A stretch of DNA of 58,972 bases from contig JAITVH010000120.1 of assembly GCA_031285905.1 (NCBI GenBank), positions 1-58,972 on the forward strand, written 5' to 3'. This document shows positions 19,820 to 28,582 of the stretch, one piece after another. The DNA is from Prevotella sp. (GTDB taxonomy: Bacteria > Bacteroidota > Bacteroidia > Bacteroidales > Dysgonomonadaceae). Both the position numbers and the translations under genes were made by a program. Numbering within the stretch: position 1 is the first letter of the stretch; each line of letters starts with the position of its first letter. The notes under the pieces were generated by a model. The model had not been told where the DNA came from and searched no databases. It saw only the letters and a list, made by a program, of their open reading frames with translations.

Positions 19820-20003
19820 TCTATCTTCAGATTTTATATAGTTGTAATAATTTTCTTTTCGTTCGTCAATAATCCCGCAAAGTTAAAAAATATAATGAAA
19901 AATAAGTATGATATGTCAGACTTTAATAAAGCCTTGGGGTTATCTTGTCCTATAAACTGAAAATTTAAATTAGTTAAAAATATTTTTAATAGCGTCTTAT
20001 TTG

Positions 20004-20011
20004 TACCTTTG
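20004..20011 (+). promoter_or_regulatory. -7 promoter element for the second MATE gene
   Basis: TACCTTTG matches the Bacteroidetes -7 consensus TAnnTTTG, about 58 nt before the ATG at 20069. The -33 region is AT-rich without a clear TTTG, so the call rests on one element. Confidence 0.5.
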
Positions 20012-20068
20012 CACTCCGAAAAAGATGGGAGACTTCATACTCCTTAACTGCACTAATTAGGTTTTGAA

Positions 20069-21445
20069 ATGTTGAAGACAGCTAACATTGACGAATTAGA
20101 GAATAAGAAAATCAGTAAACTTCTCTGGCAATACGCGCTTCCGGCCATTATAGGTACAATGGTCAACGCCCTGTATAATATTATTGACCGTATATACATA
20201 GGTCATGGGCCAAATCTGGGAGACCATGCGATTGGAGGACTGGGTATCGTATTACCGATAATGAACTTAACGGCTGCCGTAGGTATGCTTGTAGGGGCGG
20301 GTTCGGCCAGCCGCATATCCATTTATCTGGGAAAAGGAGATAAAGAGACTGCAGAAAAGATAATCGGGAATTCTTTCCTGTTAACACTATTCTTCACGGG
20401 TACTCTGGTCACTCTTTTATTTATCTTCCTCGATCCCATACTGATGCAGGTCGGAGCTACAGAAGAGACGTTCCCTTATGCTAAAGAATTTCTATTGTAT
20501 TACTTACCTGGTAATATCTTTTTGACGATGTGCTTCAACTTCAACAGCATGATGCGTGCATCGGGCTATCCTACCAAAGCAATGTACACAATGCTTATTG
20601 GGGTGGTTGCCAATATTATCATTGCCCCTATATTTATATTTGTATTAGAGTGGGGGATAAAAGGAGCCGCTATAGCAACTATTATCTCCATGTTTATAGG
20701 CTTGTGTTTTGTGATGTATCACTTCATGAACCCGAACAGCATGCTCCGTCTGCGGAAAAAGAATATAAGAATCGATCCTAAAATTGTATGGGCCATAATC
20801 AGTATCGGATTGTCTCCTTTCTTTATTCAGGTGGCATCCTCTATTATTGTATTCTTTATCAATAATAAGTTGAAAATATATGGTGGTAATATTGCTATTG
20901 AAGCTTATGCGATTGCCAATACCTTAGTAATGATCATTATTATGATTATGGTTGGCCTTACCCAAGGTATGCAACCGATTGTCGGTTATAATTATGGTGC
21001 AAAAAGAATCAACAGGGTGAAAGAAACGCTGAATTATACTATCAAGGTAGGTATAGTAGTAGGTGTGGTTGGGCTTATTATCGGGATGTTATTGCCTGAC
21101 CTTATTGTTAAGCCATTCAATCCGTCACCTCCACTTGCCGCCGAATCGGCAAAGGCTTTGCGCATTGTTACTATCATGTTGCCATTGGTAGGTTATCAGA
21201 TTGTAGTAACCAATTTCTTCCAGTGTATCGGTATGGCAGCTAAGTCAATCTTCCTGAGCCTTACACGTCAGTTCCTATTGTTGCTTCCGGCATTGTTTAT
21301 CCTGCCTCAGTTCTTTGGTATCGATGGGGTGTGGTATTCATTACCTGTCGCTGACTTCCTGGCGACATTGTTGACTGCCGTAATGTTTATCTGGCAAATC
21401 AAACAATTCAGAAAGATGGAAACTACAGATGCCAGGCTTGCTTAA
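20069..21445 (+). CDS. MATE family efflux transporter (MepA/NorM-like)
   Basis: A 458-residue inner-membrane transporter with about twelve helices in two halves. Conserved features include PAIIGTMVNALYNIIDRIYIG in helix 1 and GLTQGMQPIVGYNYGAK, the hallmark after helix 7. It is closer to the MepA branch than the pump at 7213, with which it shares only fold-level similarity. It stands alone, with its own promoter element and a strong terminator. Likely exports cationic compounds; the substrate is unknown. Confidence 0.9.
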   Translation: MLKTANIDELENKKISKLLWQYALPAIIGTMVNALYNIIDRIYIGHGPNLGDHAIGGLGIVLPIMNLTAAVGMLVGAGSASRISIYLGKGDKETAEKIIGNSFLLTLFFTGTLVTLLFIFLDPILMQVGATEETFPYAKEFLLYYLPGNIFLTMCFNFNSMMRASGYPTKAMYTMLIGVVANIIIAPIFIFVLEWGIKGAAIATIISMFIGLCFVMYHFMNPNSMLRLRKKNIRIDPKIVWAIISIGLSPFFIQVASSIIVFFINNKLKIYGGNIAIEAYAIANTLVMIIIMIMVGLTQGMQPIVGYNYGAKRINRVKETLNYTIKVGIVVGVVGLIIGMLLPDLIVKPFNPSPPLAAESAKALRIVTIMLPLVGYQIVVTNFFQCIGMAAKSIFLSLTRQFLLLLPALFILPQFFGIDGVWYSLPVADFLATLLTAVMFIWQIKQFRKMETTDARLA

Positions 21446-21476
21446 CTAACAAATAAATCATTATATAAAGTATTGG

Positions 21477-21507
21477 AAACGGTTGATCATTACGATCAGC
21501 CGTTTTT
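21477..21507 (+). terminator. Rho-independent terminator after MATE gene
   Basis: AAACGGTTGATC pairs with GATCAGCCGTTT (12 bp with one G-U, 5-nt loop) and is followed by a short T run. Confidence 0.85.
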
Positions 21508-21540
21508 CATTTCCGGGCTTTTAATAACTTCATGTTAGTG

Positions 21541-21934
21541 TTATTCACAGCTTATGAACATAAGATATTTGGATGGGATTATACCTCCTTTTTATAGTTA
21601 AAGCAATGTAATAAGAGATTAGATTAAAGTCAGTTATAAGAATCCATCTTTCCTTTAAAACACCTTGTTCTCTCATCGTTACTCACCCCTCCCCACTATT
21701 ATTTCTGAACAAGTTTTATCAACTATCAACAGAGTTATTAACACATATCAACAGCCATTGTTGATAACTACCCAGCCCGCGTGTTGATAACTACCCTCTG
21801 GTAAAATTGACTGGTAGGCCGCTAATATTTTCCTTTGCATCAGGAGAAAAATATACCAAAAAAGACAGGATATAAACTGTATTTACGGACATGTAAAATC
21901 ATGCCCGCAGGCATCGCCTTGTCTTTTATCAACA
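21541..21934. other. Cluster of DnaA-box-like 9-mers, candidate replication origin
   Basis: TTATTCACA at 21541-21549 fits the classical TTATNCACA box. TTATCAACA occurs exactly at 21926-21934 (plus) and at 21759-21767 and 21782-21790 (minus). One-mismatch relatives are at 21552-21560, 21716-21724, 21723-21731, 21735-21743 and 21745-21753. The last two minus copies lie within an exact 15-bp direct repeat (TGTTGATAACTACCC). An AT-rich stretch at 21565-21650 could be an unwinding site. I infer an oriC-like function. Confidence 0.5.
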
Positions 21935-22063
21935 GGTAAAGAACCTGCTGAGAGATGTGTGTAATCTCCGATGAGAACGGGTGTTAGGCTTGTTTTCGCA
22001 GCCATAGCTATAGGGTTATGGACAGGACGATTGTGTATTTACTAAAAAGAAAGTATGCCTATG

Positions 22064-22536
22064 GGGTAAACTAAGAAAACAATGCTGCTTCTCTCCGTAC
22101 TGGGAGGATCATGCCCACCAACCGGCAAGCCCGGCTTATGGGTAAACGGGTGGATTATATAATCCGTCGTATGATAACTCTTTGTGGAGGAGATAGAGCA
22201 TGAAAACATAGAACAGTAAAGCTGAATGTATGTGATCATATAAAAGGGGGAGATACATCCATACCGGTTTGCTGTGGCCGGAGGCGGTATATCCAAAACC
22301 AGAGGATTGGTTTGGGGTAAACGGGGAAGGCATATAAACACCATTGCCGGAAAAACCTGCAATGAGAGAAAGTGTATTAACGAAACTGAATAACAGGAAG
22401 TTGAAATATGTAACCAGACAGGAATACATCACAACGCTTGACTGTAACCGGGAGTGGTATATCCAAAACGATAATTGAGTTTTTGGGTAAACGGAGAAGG
22501 TATGTCCGAATCATTACACAGTGGTTCAGGGTAAAC
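22064..22536 (+). repeat. Five copies of a GGGTAAAC motif in a G-rich region
   Basis: Exact GGGTAAAC starts at 22064, 22140, 22315, 22485 and 22529. Copies 2 to 5 are followed by another G-rich run, and copies 2, 3 and 5 then by ATATA-like sequence. Two copies are part of a longer 60-nt direct repeat (22271-22330 and 22441-22500, about 44 of 60 identical, no gaps, differences mostly transitions). No gene is evident. The segment runs from the DnaA-box-like cluster to the tldD start. Confidence 0.75.
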
Positions 22537-22624
22537 AGGTGGGATATATAAAGGCTACTGTAATAGGTGGTTTCTGAATAGGATGAAATTATGTGAAACT
22601 AAATAAGGAGGGTAGAAATATGAG

Positions 22625-24040
22625 ATGAATATGAACATATTGCAACACTTTTCTGTAACTGAAAGTGATCTGCTCAGGGTGATCCGTGAAGCCCTGAGTA
22701 AAGGAGGAGATTATGCCGATATCTTTTTCGAACACACATTCAGCAACAGTATTGCTTTACGCGATGGTGAGGTGAACAGAGCTTCCTCCAACATCGACTA
22801 TGGTACTGGCATCCGGGTTGTATCCGGAGATCAGACCGGATATGCCTATGTGGAAAGCACAGATATAAAAGATCTGGAGAATGCGGCACGCACAGCGGCT
22901 AATATTGCCGTGTCTGCTACGCCCAGAGGCAAACCTATAGAGATACAGGAACGTCATTTCAGGAACTATTACAAAATAGAGAAGCCCTGGATTGATGTGT
23001 CTGTGGCTGACAAGAAAGAATACGTCCAGAAGCTGAATGACCGGATTTTCGAGCTCGATTCCCGTGTCATTAAGGCTACTGTCACGCTTGCCGATTCTAC
23101 ATCGCATATCCTGTTTTTCAATTCGGAGGGGACTCTGGCCTGGGATTACAGGCCTATGTGTATTATGGCTGCATCATGTACCATGGAGCAGGATGGTAAG
23201 ATTGAGAATGGCTCAGCTTCGCGCGCCTACCGCAAAGGATTTGAGTTCCTCACGGACGAACTGATAGAAACGATTGCTCAAAAGGCTGTATCGCAAACGT
23301 CCCTCATGTTTGAGGCTGTAAAGCCCAAAGGTGGAGAAATGCCTGTTGTGATGGGAGCGGGTAGTTCGGGCATCCTGTTGCATGAAGCGATAGGACACAC
23401 GTTCGAAGCCGACTTCAACAGGAAGGGTACATCTATCTTTTCCGACCAACTGGGCAAACGGATATGTTCCCCCGATATCAGTGTCATCGATGACGGAACG
23501 GTTGAGTTCGCACGGGGCTCGATCAACTTCGATGATGAAGGAGTTGAAAGCCAGAAAACATACATTGTCAAGAACGGTATTCTGGAAAGCTACCTGCACG
23601 ACAGGATCAGCGCAAACTACTACAAAGTGAAACCTACCGGAAACGGACGGCGGCAGTCATTCAGGCATCCCCCTTTGCCTCGGATGCGCGTCACCTATAT
23701 GGAACAGGGCAACATACCCGAAGCCGATATAATAGCTTCGGTAAAACAGGGTGTGTATGTAGACAACTTCACAAACGGACAGGTACAAATAGGAGCCGGG
23801 GACTTCACATTCTTTGTGAAGACAGGCTACCTCATTGAAAACGGGAAACTGACACAACCCATCAAGGATATCAACATTATCGGCAACGGGGCCAAGGCTC
23901 TGGCAGATATCACTATGGTGGGCAATAATCTCAGGATAGATGAAGGAGCATGGACTTGTGGTAAAGACGGGCAAAGCATGCCTGTAGGCCAGGGGCTACC
24001 TTCTGTATTGATTAGCAACTTAACTGTGGGAGGAGAATAG
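22625..24040 (+). CDS. tldD: TldD-type metalloprotease subunit
   Basis: A 471-residue cytoplasmic protein of the TldD/PmbA (U62) family. The zinc site HEAIGH is at residues 253-258, followed by EADFNRKGTSIFSDQLG, matching the catalytic TldD subunit that in known cases forms a heterodimer with TldE. In E. coli this pair trims microcin B17 and degrades CcdA; the substrate here is unknown. An in-frame second Met lies two codons downstream. The pmbA-like partner follows after 4 nt, so the two are co-expressed. Confidence 0.92.
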   Translation: MNMNILQHFSVTESDLLRVIREALSKGGDYADIFFEHTFSNSIALRDGEVNRASSNIDYGTGIRVVSGDQTGYAYVESTDIKDLENAARTAANIAVSATPRGKPIEIQERHFRNYYKIEKPWIDVSVADKKEYVQKLNDRIFELDSRVIKATVTLADSTSHILFFNSEGTLAWDYRPMCIMAASCTMEQDGKIENGSASRAYRKGFEFLTDELIETIAQKAVSQTSLMFEAVKPKGGEMPVVMGAGSSGILLHEAIGHTFEADFNRKGTSIFSDQLGKRICSPDISVIDDGTVEFARGSINFDDEGVESQKTYIVKNGILESYLHDRISANYYKVKPTGNGRRQSFRHPPLPRMRVTYMEQGNIPEADIIASVKQGVYVDNFTNGQVQIGAGDFTFFVKTGYLIENGKLTQPIKDINIIGNGAKALADITMVGNNLRIDEGAWTCGKDGQSMPVGQGLPSVLISNLTVGGE

Positions 24041-24044
24041 ATGG

Positions 24045-25364
24045 ATGATAGATAAACAAGGTAAGGAAACCGCCCGGTGGGCGATGGAATTTGCTCTCCG
24101 AAACGATTGCCGGGATGCTCGCGTATCTGTTATTACGGCGAATAACAATTCGTTCGAATACAGGGACAAGCAACTCGATCGGCTGCAACAAAGTTCGGAG
24201 AACAAATTATACATAGAACTATTTGTAGATGGGAGATATGGTTCATTCTCGACCAACAGGCTGGACAAGAAAGAGCTGGAATCATTCATCAGGGAAGGTA
24301 TTATCTCTACCCGCTATCTGGCGGAAGACCCATACAGGCAATTGCCGGATACGAGCAGATATTATAAACCCGATGATCGAAACCTGGATCTGTATGACAG
24401 CACTTTCCATAACATCCGCGATGAAGATAAACTGAAGATAGCCCAACAGGCTGTTGACGAAATCTATCGAGCAGATGAGCGGATCATTTCCATATCGGCA
24501 TCATACAACGACGGAGTAGGGGCAGAATATATGATTGCCAGCAATGGGCTCGAAGTTGAAACTATCGATTCGGCTTTCAGTCTCGATGCTTCGGTATCCC
24601 TGCGAACCGATGGCGAAGCCAGGGCTGAATCCTTTTGGTACGACAGTACGGTTTACTGGAATGACCTGCAAAAAGAAGGAATCGGCAAAAAGGCTCTGGA
24701 ACGGGCACGGCAAAAGATAGGACAACGGAAAATCAAGTCGGGCAAGTACGACCTGATACTTGATAATACCCTGTCATCACGCTTGCTCTCACCAATGATA
24801 GGCGCATTGTATGGATCGGCATTGCAGCAAAAGAACTCTTTCCTGATCGATAAACTGGGGCAGCAAATTGCTTCAGACGGGCTCACTATTACCGATAAGC
24901 CACATATGCCGAGAACGTTCGGTGCACGATGGTTTGACGGGGAAGGTGTGGCCACGTCTGACCGCCCGATTATCACGCAGGGAATACTGCAAACATACTT
25001 TATCGATACTTACAATTCATTGAAGATGAACATGGCTCCGACCATAGCTTCACCTTCAGTGATTTGTATGCAATTAGGCGACCGCGACTTTTCAGAGATC
25101 ATCAAGGCAACCGACAGAGCGATCTGGGTAACGGGATTCAACGGAGGTAACAGCAATGCTACCACCGGGGACTTCTCGTTTGGTGTCGAAGGGTTCCTGA
25201 TCGAGAACGGCGTGCCGACAACTCCGATAAATGAAATGAATGTCACGGGTAATATCCTCTCCTTATGGGAAAACCTTATGGAGACAGGGAATGACCCGCG
25301 ACCGAACTCCTCATGGAAGATACCAACATTACACTTTATAGATATAAACTTTAATGGTACATAG
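24045..25364 (+). CDS. pmbA: TldE/PmbA-type partner subunit
   Basis: A 439-residue member of the TldD/PmbA family without the HExxxH motif, as expected for the non-catalytic TldE/PmbA subunit. Conserved C-terminal features include GARWFDGEGVATSDRPII and TGFNGGNSNATTGDFSFGVEGF. It begins 4 nt after tldD. The glycosyl hydrolase gene follows within 2 nt or overlaps, so all three are likely one transcript. The codon usage is more GC-rich than in the AT-rich genes around it. Confidence 0.9.
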   Translation: MIDKQGKETARWAMEFALRNDCRDARVSVITANNNSFEYRDKQLDRLQQSSENKLYIELFVDGRYGSFSTNRLDKKELESFIREGIISTRYLAEDPYRQLPDTSRYYKPDDRNLDLYDSTFHNIRDEDKLKIAQQAVDEIYRADERIISISASYNDGVGAEYMIASNGLEVETIDSAFSLDASVSLRTDGEARAESFWYDSTVYWNDLQKEGIGKKALERARQKIGQRKIKSGKYDLILDNTLSSRLLSPMIGALYGSALQQKNSFLIDKLGQQIASDGLTITDKPHMPRTFGARWFDGEGVATSDRPIITQGILQTYFIDTYNSLKMNMAPTIASPSVICMQLGDRDFSEIIKATDRAIWVTGFNGGNSNATTGDFSFGVEGFLIENGVPTTPINEMNVTGNILSLWENLMETGNDPRPNSSWKIPTLHFIDINFNGT

Positions 25365-25365
25365 A

Positions 25366-26823
25366 ATGAGAAACTTTGTAATTATTTGCTTATTACTCTT
25401 GTTCCCCATGTACGCCGTGCCACAGCGCGCTCCGGCTGTAGAGGTAAGAGCCGCATGGATAACGACAAACTGGGGATTGGACTGGCCTACGATAGGGGCC
25501 GGTGTAGAGGCGCAGAAGGAAGAACTGAGAAACATCCTCAACCAGTTACAGGCTGAGAACTTCAATGTGGTATTGTTTCAGGCAAGGGCACAGGGAGGGG
25601 TATTCTACAGGTCACAAATCGAACCGATGAGTAATTTCTTCAGTCATGAAGGCAACTTTGACCCGCTGGCATTTGCCATTCAGGAATGCCACAGCCGGGG
25701 ACTCGAATGCCATGCCTGGCTGACCACTTATCCTATGGACAAGATTGAAACCGAATTCACAGGAACTACGTGGAAGAAGAAGACTGCGACGTCGATGAGT
25801 AAGCCGGACTATTACAAGCCGGTGGATGATCGATGGTATCTCGATCCGGGGCGACCCGAAACCAAGAACCTGATCGTTTCTCTCGTCAAGGAGATTGTGT
25901 CCAACTATGATGTGGATGGCATTCACTTCGACTACATCCGTTATCCGGGCTATCCGAGTGACTTTCCCGACCAGGACAGTTACAGTATGTACGGTAACGG
26001 AAAGAGTCTGCAGGACTGGCGAAGGGATAACATTACCCAGCTGGTGACCGATGTGTACGACAATGCGAAAGCCATTAAGAAATGGGTGCAGATAAGCAGT
26101 TCGCCTCTGGGCCGGTATAAGATCTTGCCTGAGGTATCCCGCAACGATGGATGGACGGCCTATGAGACTGTGTTTCAGGATGCCGGCTATTGGATGCAGA
26201 GCGGAAAGCATGACCTTGTCTTCCCCATGATGTATCACCGTAAGAGGTACTTCGACCCTTTCCTGGATGACTGGATAGCGAACAGCAATGACCGTATCGT
26301 TGTTCCCGGATTGGGCGTATTTCAGATGGATGAGCAAAAATGGACGTTGCAGGACATATTGGGACAGATGGACTATATCCGGAGCAACCATGTGCAGGGA
26401 CAGGCTTTTTTCAGGGCAGGAAATATCCTGAACAACCTGAAAGGGATCAGGGAGGCCATCGGGTCTTATTACACTACTCCGGCAAAGCTGCCGCCATTGA
26501 CATGGCTGGATAATACCATCCCTAACTCTCCTGTCAATCTGCGTGTGTTCAGGACGGATAACAATACGCTGAATCTGAAATGGGATGCTCCCGACAGTAC
26601 AAAGACATACTCTTATACCGTGTATGCTTCATTTACAGAAAAGATAGATCTTAACAACCCTAACTACATAGTAGCTACAGGATTAAGACAGAATAGCTAT
26701 TCTTTTCCCATGAGCGTCGGTAACTTTGGAGTATATTACTTTGTTACGGCATCCGACAGGTATCACAATGAGAGTACTATCAGTCCGGCTGAATTCTTCG
26801 TCCATATGGATGGAGAGAAGTAA
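25366..26823 (+). CDS. Secreted GHL10-type glycosyl hydrolase (DUF187)
   Basis: About 485 residues, secreted: the signal peptide MRNFVIICLLLLFPMYAVPQ begins at 25366. An in-frame ATG at 25354, overlapping the pmbA stop, is the alternative start. The body is a TIM barrel of the GHL10/DUF187 group, beginning VEVRAAWITTNWGLDWP, with GIHFDYIRYPG holding a likely catalytic Asp. The last 100 residues look like a fibronectin type III domain (SPVNLRVFRTDNNTLNLKWD). Such proteins are thought to act on glycans, possibly peptidoglycan-related, but specificity is unproven. Third gene of the tldD-pmbA cluster. Confidence 0.85.
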   Translation: MRNFVIICLLLLFPMYAVPQRAPAVEVRAAWITTNWGLDWPTIGAGVEAQKEELRNILNQLQAENFNVVLFQARAQGGVFYRSQIEPMSNFFSHEGNFDPLAFAIQECHSRGLECHAWLTTYPMDKIETEFTGTTWKKKTATSMSKPDYYKPVDDRWYLDPGRPETKNLIVSLVKEIVSNYDVDGIHFDYIRYPGYPSDFPDQDSYSMYGNGKSLQDWRRDNITQLVTDVYDNAKAIKKWVQISSSPLGRYKILPEVSRNDGWTAYETVFQDAGYWMQSGKHDLVFPMMYHRKRYFDPFLDDWIANSNDRIVVPGLGVFQMDEQKWTLQDILGQMDYIRSNHVQGQAFFRAGNILNNLKGIREAIGSYYTTPAKLPPLTWLDNTIPNSPVNLRVFRTDNNTLNLKWDAPDSTKTYSYTVYASFTEKIDLNNPNYIVATGLRQNSYSFPMSVGNFGVYYFVTASDRYHNESTISPAEFFVHMDGEK

Positions 26824-26915
26824 AGACTATTGGATTTCTTTAACGGGGCGGGGTTGAAAAATACCCCCTCCGTTGAAAGTAATCTTTCTTATGGTTTCAT
26901 CAGAGTTACTGTTCA

Positions 26916-26950
26916 TTTTTTAACTAAAAGGTAACAAAGGTGACACTTAT
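26916..26950 (+). repeat. Dispersed repeat, short partial copy
   Basis: TTTTTAACTAAAAGGTAACA and AAGGTGACACTTAT match the leading block of the repeat also seen at 1-115 (inverted), 56714-56740 and 56852-56885. It overlaps the stop codon of the 26947 gene. Confidence 0.65.
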
Positions 26951-27447
26951 CCCGGTTTTTTCCATGTATGCAATCTTTCGATGGCCTGCCTCATCACAGT
27001 ACCCAGTTCGGGGTCAGTAGTCTCTATAATCCATGGCTTAGGCTCTTTTACTTCCTTATCCTCTTTTTCCTTCTTTTTTCGGTCGTTGCGTTCGATAACA
27101 AATTTTATGGCTGCCATAACAGGAGCTACTTCCTTTTCTTTGATTATCTCTTTCTTGAGGATAGATACATTCGGGTTACTTGGAGACGGTTCATACTCTC
27201 TCTTTGTTTCTTTTATTCTATATCCTTCCAGCTTTTCCTTTAGTGACCTTCGGGCAAGCGCCACCAACATTTCCTCACATCTTTCTTTCGCCTCTTCGAT
27301 AGCTTTCCTGAACTCAGGCTTGTTTTCATACCACAGATAGTATGTTTTTCGGCTTATATCAAGCGATTCGCATATTTCCGAGATGGTGAACAGATCGGTT
27401 TCGATCATATTGATCATTGTCCTTACCAGTTTTTCCGTGTACTTCAT
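26947..27447 (-). CDS. Terminase-small-subunit-like HTH protein (phBC6A51-type)
   Basis: A 166-residue protein whose N-terminus (about 10-75) is a helix-turn-helix followed by a long helix: TISEICESLDISRKTYYLWY, then KPEFRKAIEEAKERCEEML. This pattern is typical of phage terminase small subunits and phBC6A51-like HTH proteins. The rest is highly charged and low-complexity (RNDRKKKEKEDKEVKEPKPW). No large terminase, portal or integrase gene is nearby, so it is an orphan. It may be a relic, or a domesticated DNA-binding protein. The stop codon lies in a dispersed repeat. Confidence 0.65.
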   Translation of the reverse strand: MKYTEKLVRTMINMIETDLFTISEICESLDISRKTYYLWYENKPEFRKAIEEAKERCEEMLVALARRSLKEKLEGYRIKETKREYEPSPSNPNVSILKKEIIKEKEVAPVMAAIKFVIERNDRKKKEKEDKEVKEPKPWIIETTDPELGTVMRQAIERLHTWKKPG

Positions 27448-27530
27448 AATCTTTTTTCTTTTTATTGTTATTTAATTTAGTTATACAAAATTTTCTTCTC
27501 TTTACATACGTTTCACTCCTGTGACCGTTG

Positions 27531-27600
27531 GTTGTCATCCTGAGGAACGAAGGATCTCAACTCAGAAAAGTGGGATGCTTCCTCCGTCAGCATGACAAAA
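27531..27600. repeat. Imperfect palindromic intergenic repeat
   Basis: TTGTCATCCTGAGGAACGAA on the left is mirrored by CGTCAGCATGACAA on the right, with GGATCT and GGATGC in between. This matches a style of intergenic repeat (GTCATnCTGA ends) that I recall from many Bacteroidota genomes. The rest of 27448-28003 is AT-rich and contains only the promoter-like site and leader of the next gene. Confidence 0.65.
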
Positions 27601-27813
27601 AAATATACCATTGGCACATTAGCTAATTGGTATATTGATATACTATAGATAAATTCGAAAAAAAAAGATGAAAAATTGATTTTATACCGAAACAGCCCGA
27701 TAGACAATATTTATTTATTGGGGGTTAATAGTGTCTTATGTATTAAATGAGTTAAAAAAAATAAAGTGAATAAAGCAAATGTCTAAAATGTTATAAAAAT
27801 ATGAAATAATTTT

Positions 27814-27821
27814 TATCTTTG
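27814..27821 (+). promoter_or_regulatory. -7 promoter element, long leader for the 28004 gene
   Basis: TATCTTTG is an exact TAnnTTTG match, with a TTAT at 27791-27794 in the -33 position (19-nt spacing). It lies 180 nt before the ATG at 28004, so a long 5' untranslated leader is predicted. Confidence 0.55.
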
Positions 27822-28003
27822 CGTAGAATTATTTTCTAAATGGATTTTCTTAATATTGAAATAGTTATATTTATATTTTAAAGGGAGGATAAACTTTATT
27901 CTCTCGTTATGTTTTTTTAGTTAATAAAACAATCTTAATAATAAACCGGCTTTTCTTATGATATCAATGATAGAATAACAGGTTTTTTTAACACCACAGA
28001 CTT

Positions 28004-28582
28004 ATGAAACAGATACTTTTATTTATTTGTATATACCTTTCTTTCCTGCTTACCCCCGGTCTTTATGCTCAGGAAGTGGCTCAGACTGACCAAACAGGAT
28101 CAGCCGACGGTACATATGTTTTTAGTAAAGCAGCATTAGTTACATTTAATTATGAGACTAAGCAAGAAATGGAAAATTTTACGATCACCGATCCGGCTCT
28201 TATCGACTCTACCAACTTTCACTTACAGCGTGTGTTTCTGCAAGCCACCATACACAATGGCGCTATAACCGGCTGTATATTGCAAAACAAAAAGGAATAC
28301 CGGATAGAGGGTGATAAATTGTTGCCACAGGAAAACGACAAAAAGGATCAGGAGGCTAACCCGGCAGAAGCTGATATATTATTGCAGGAAAAAAAAGAGA
28401 TGGAAGGGGAGCAATTGCCTGCTTTTGATGAAATTCCTCCTGTGCTGATGCCATATAACCTGACCGTGACCAATGGCACGGCTACAGTCGAATTCCTATA
28501 CCCTTTCGGTGATACCAGATACAACTTTGGCCTGGAAGCCAAATTGACAATTACCTTAACCAAACAAGAAACACTGAAATGA
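28004..28582 (+). CDS. Secreted protein of unknown function, coupled to the repeat protein
   Basis: A 192-residue exported protein. The signal peptide covers about residues 1-22 (ends GLYAQ). Two beta-rich segments (FSKAALVTFNYETKQ; TVTNGTATVEFLYPFGDTRY) flank an acidic Glu/Lys-rich stretch at about 105-140. No known domain is recognised. Its stop codon overlaps the next start in ATGATG, so the two proteins are translationally coupled and probably work at the same place outside the cell. Confidence 0.7.
   Translation: MKQILLFICIYLSFLLTPGLYAQEVAQTDQTGSADGTYVFSKAALVTFNYETKQEMENFTITDPALIDSTNFHLQRVFLQATIHNGAITGCILQNKKEYRIEGDKLLPQENDKKDQEANPAEADILLQEKKEMEGEQLPAFDEIPPVLMPYNLTVTNGTATVEFLYPFGDTRYNFGLEAKLTITLTKQETLK

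Noticed and set aside
21950-22440. Minus-strand frames in the GGGTAAAC region (22042-22362 and 22136-22432)
   Set aside because: They overlap each other, cross the repeat motif, and have no recognisable domain or start signals; they look like chance frames.
27513-27707. Minus-strand 64-residue frame over the palindromic repeat
   Set aside because: Coding content comes from the intergenic repeat; no start signals.
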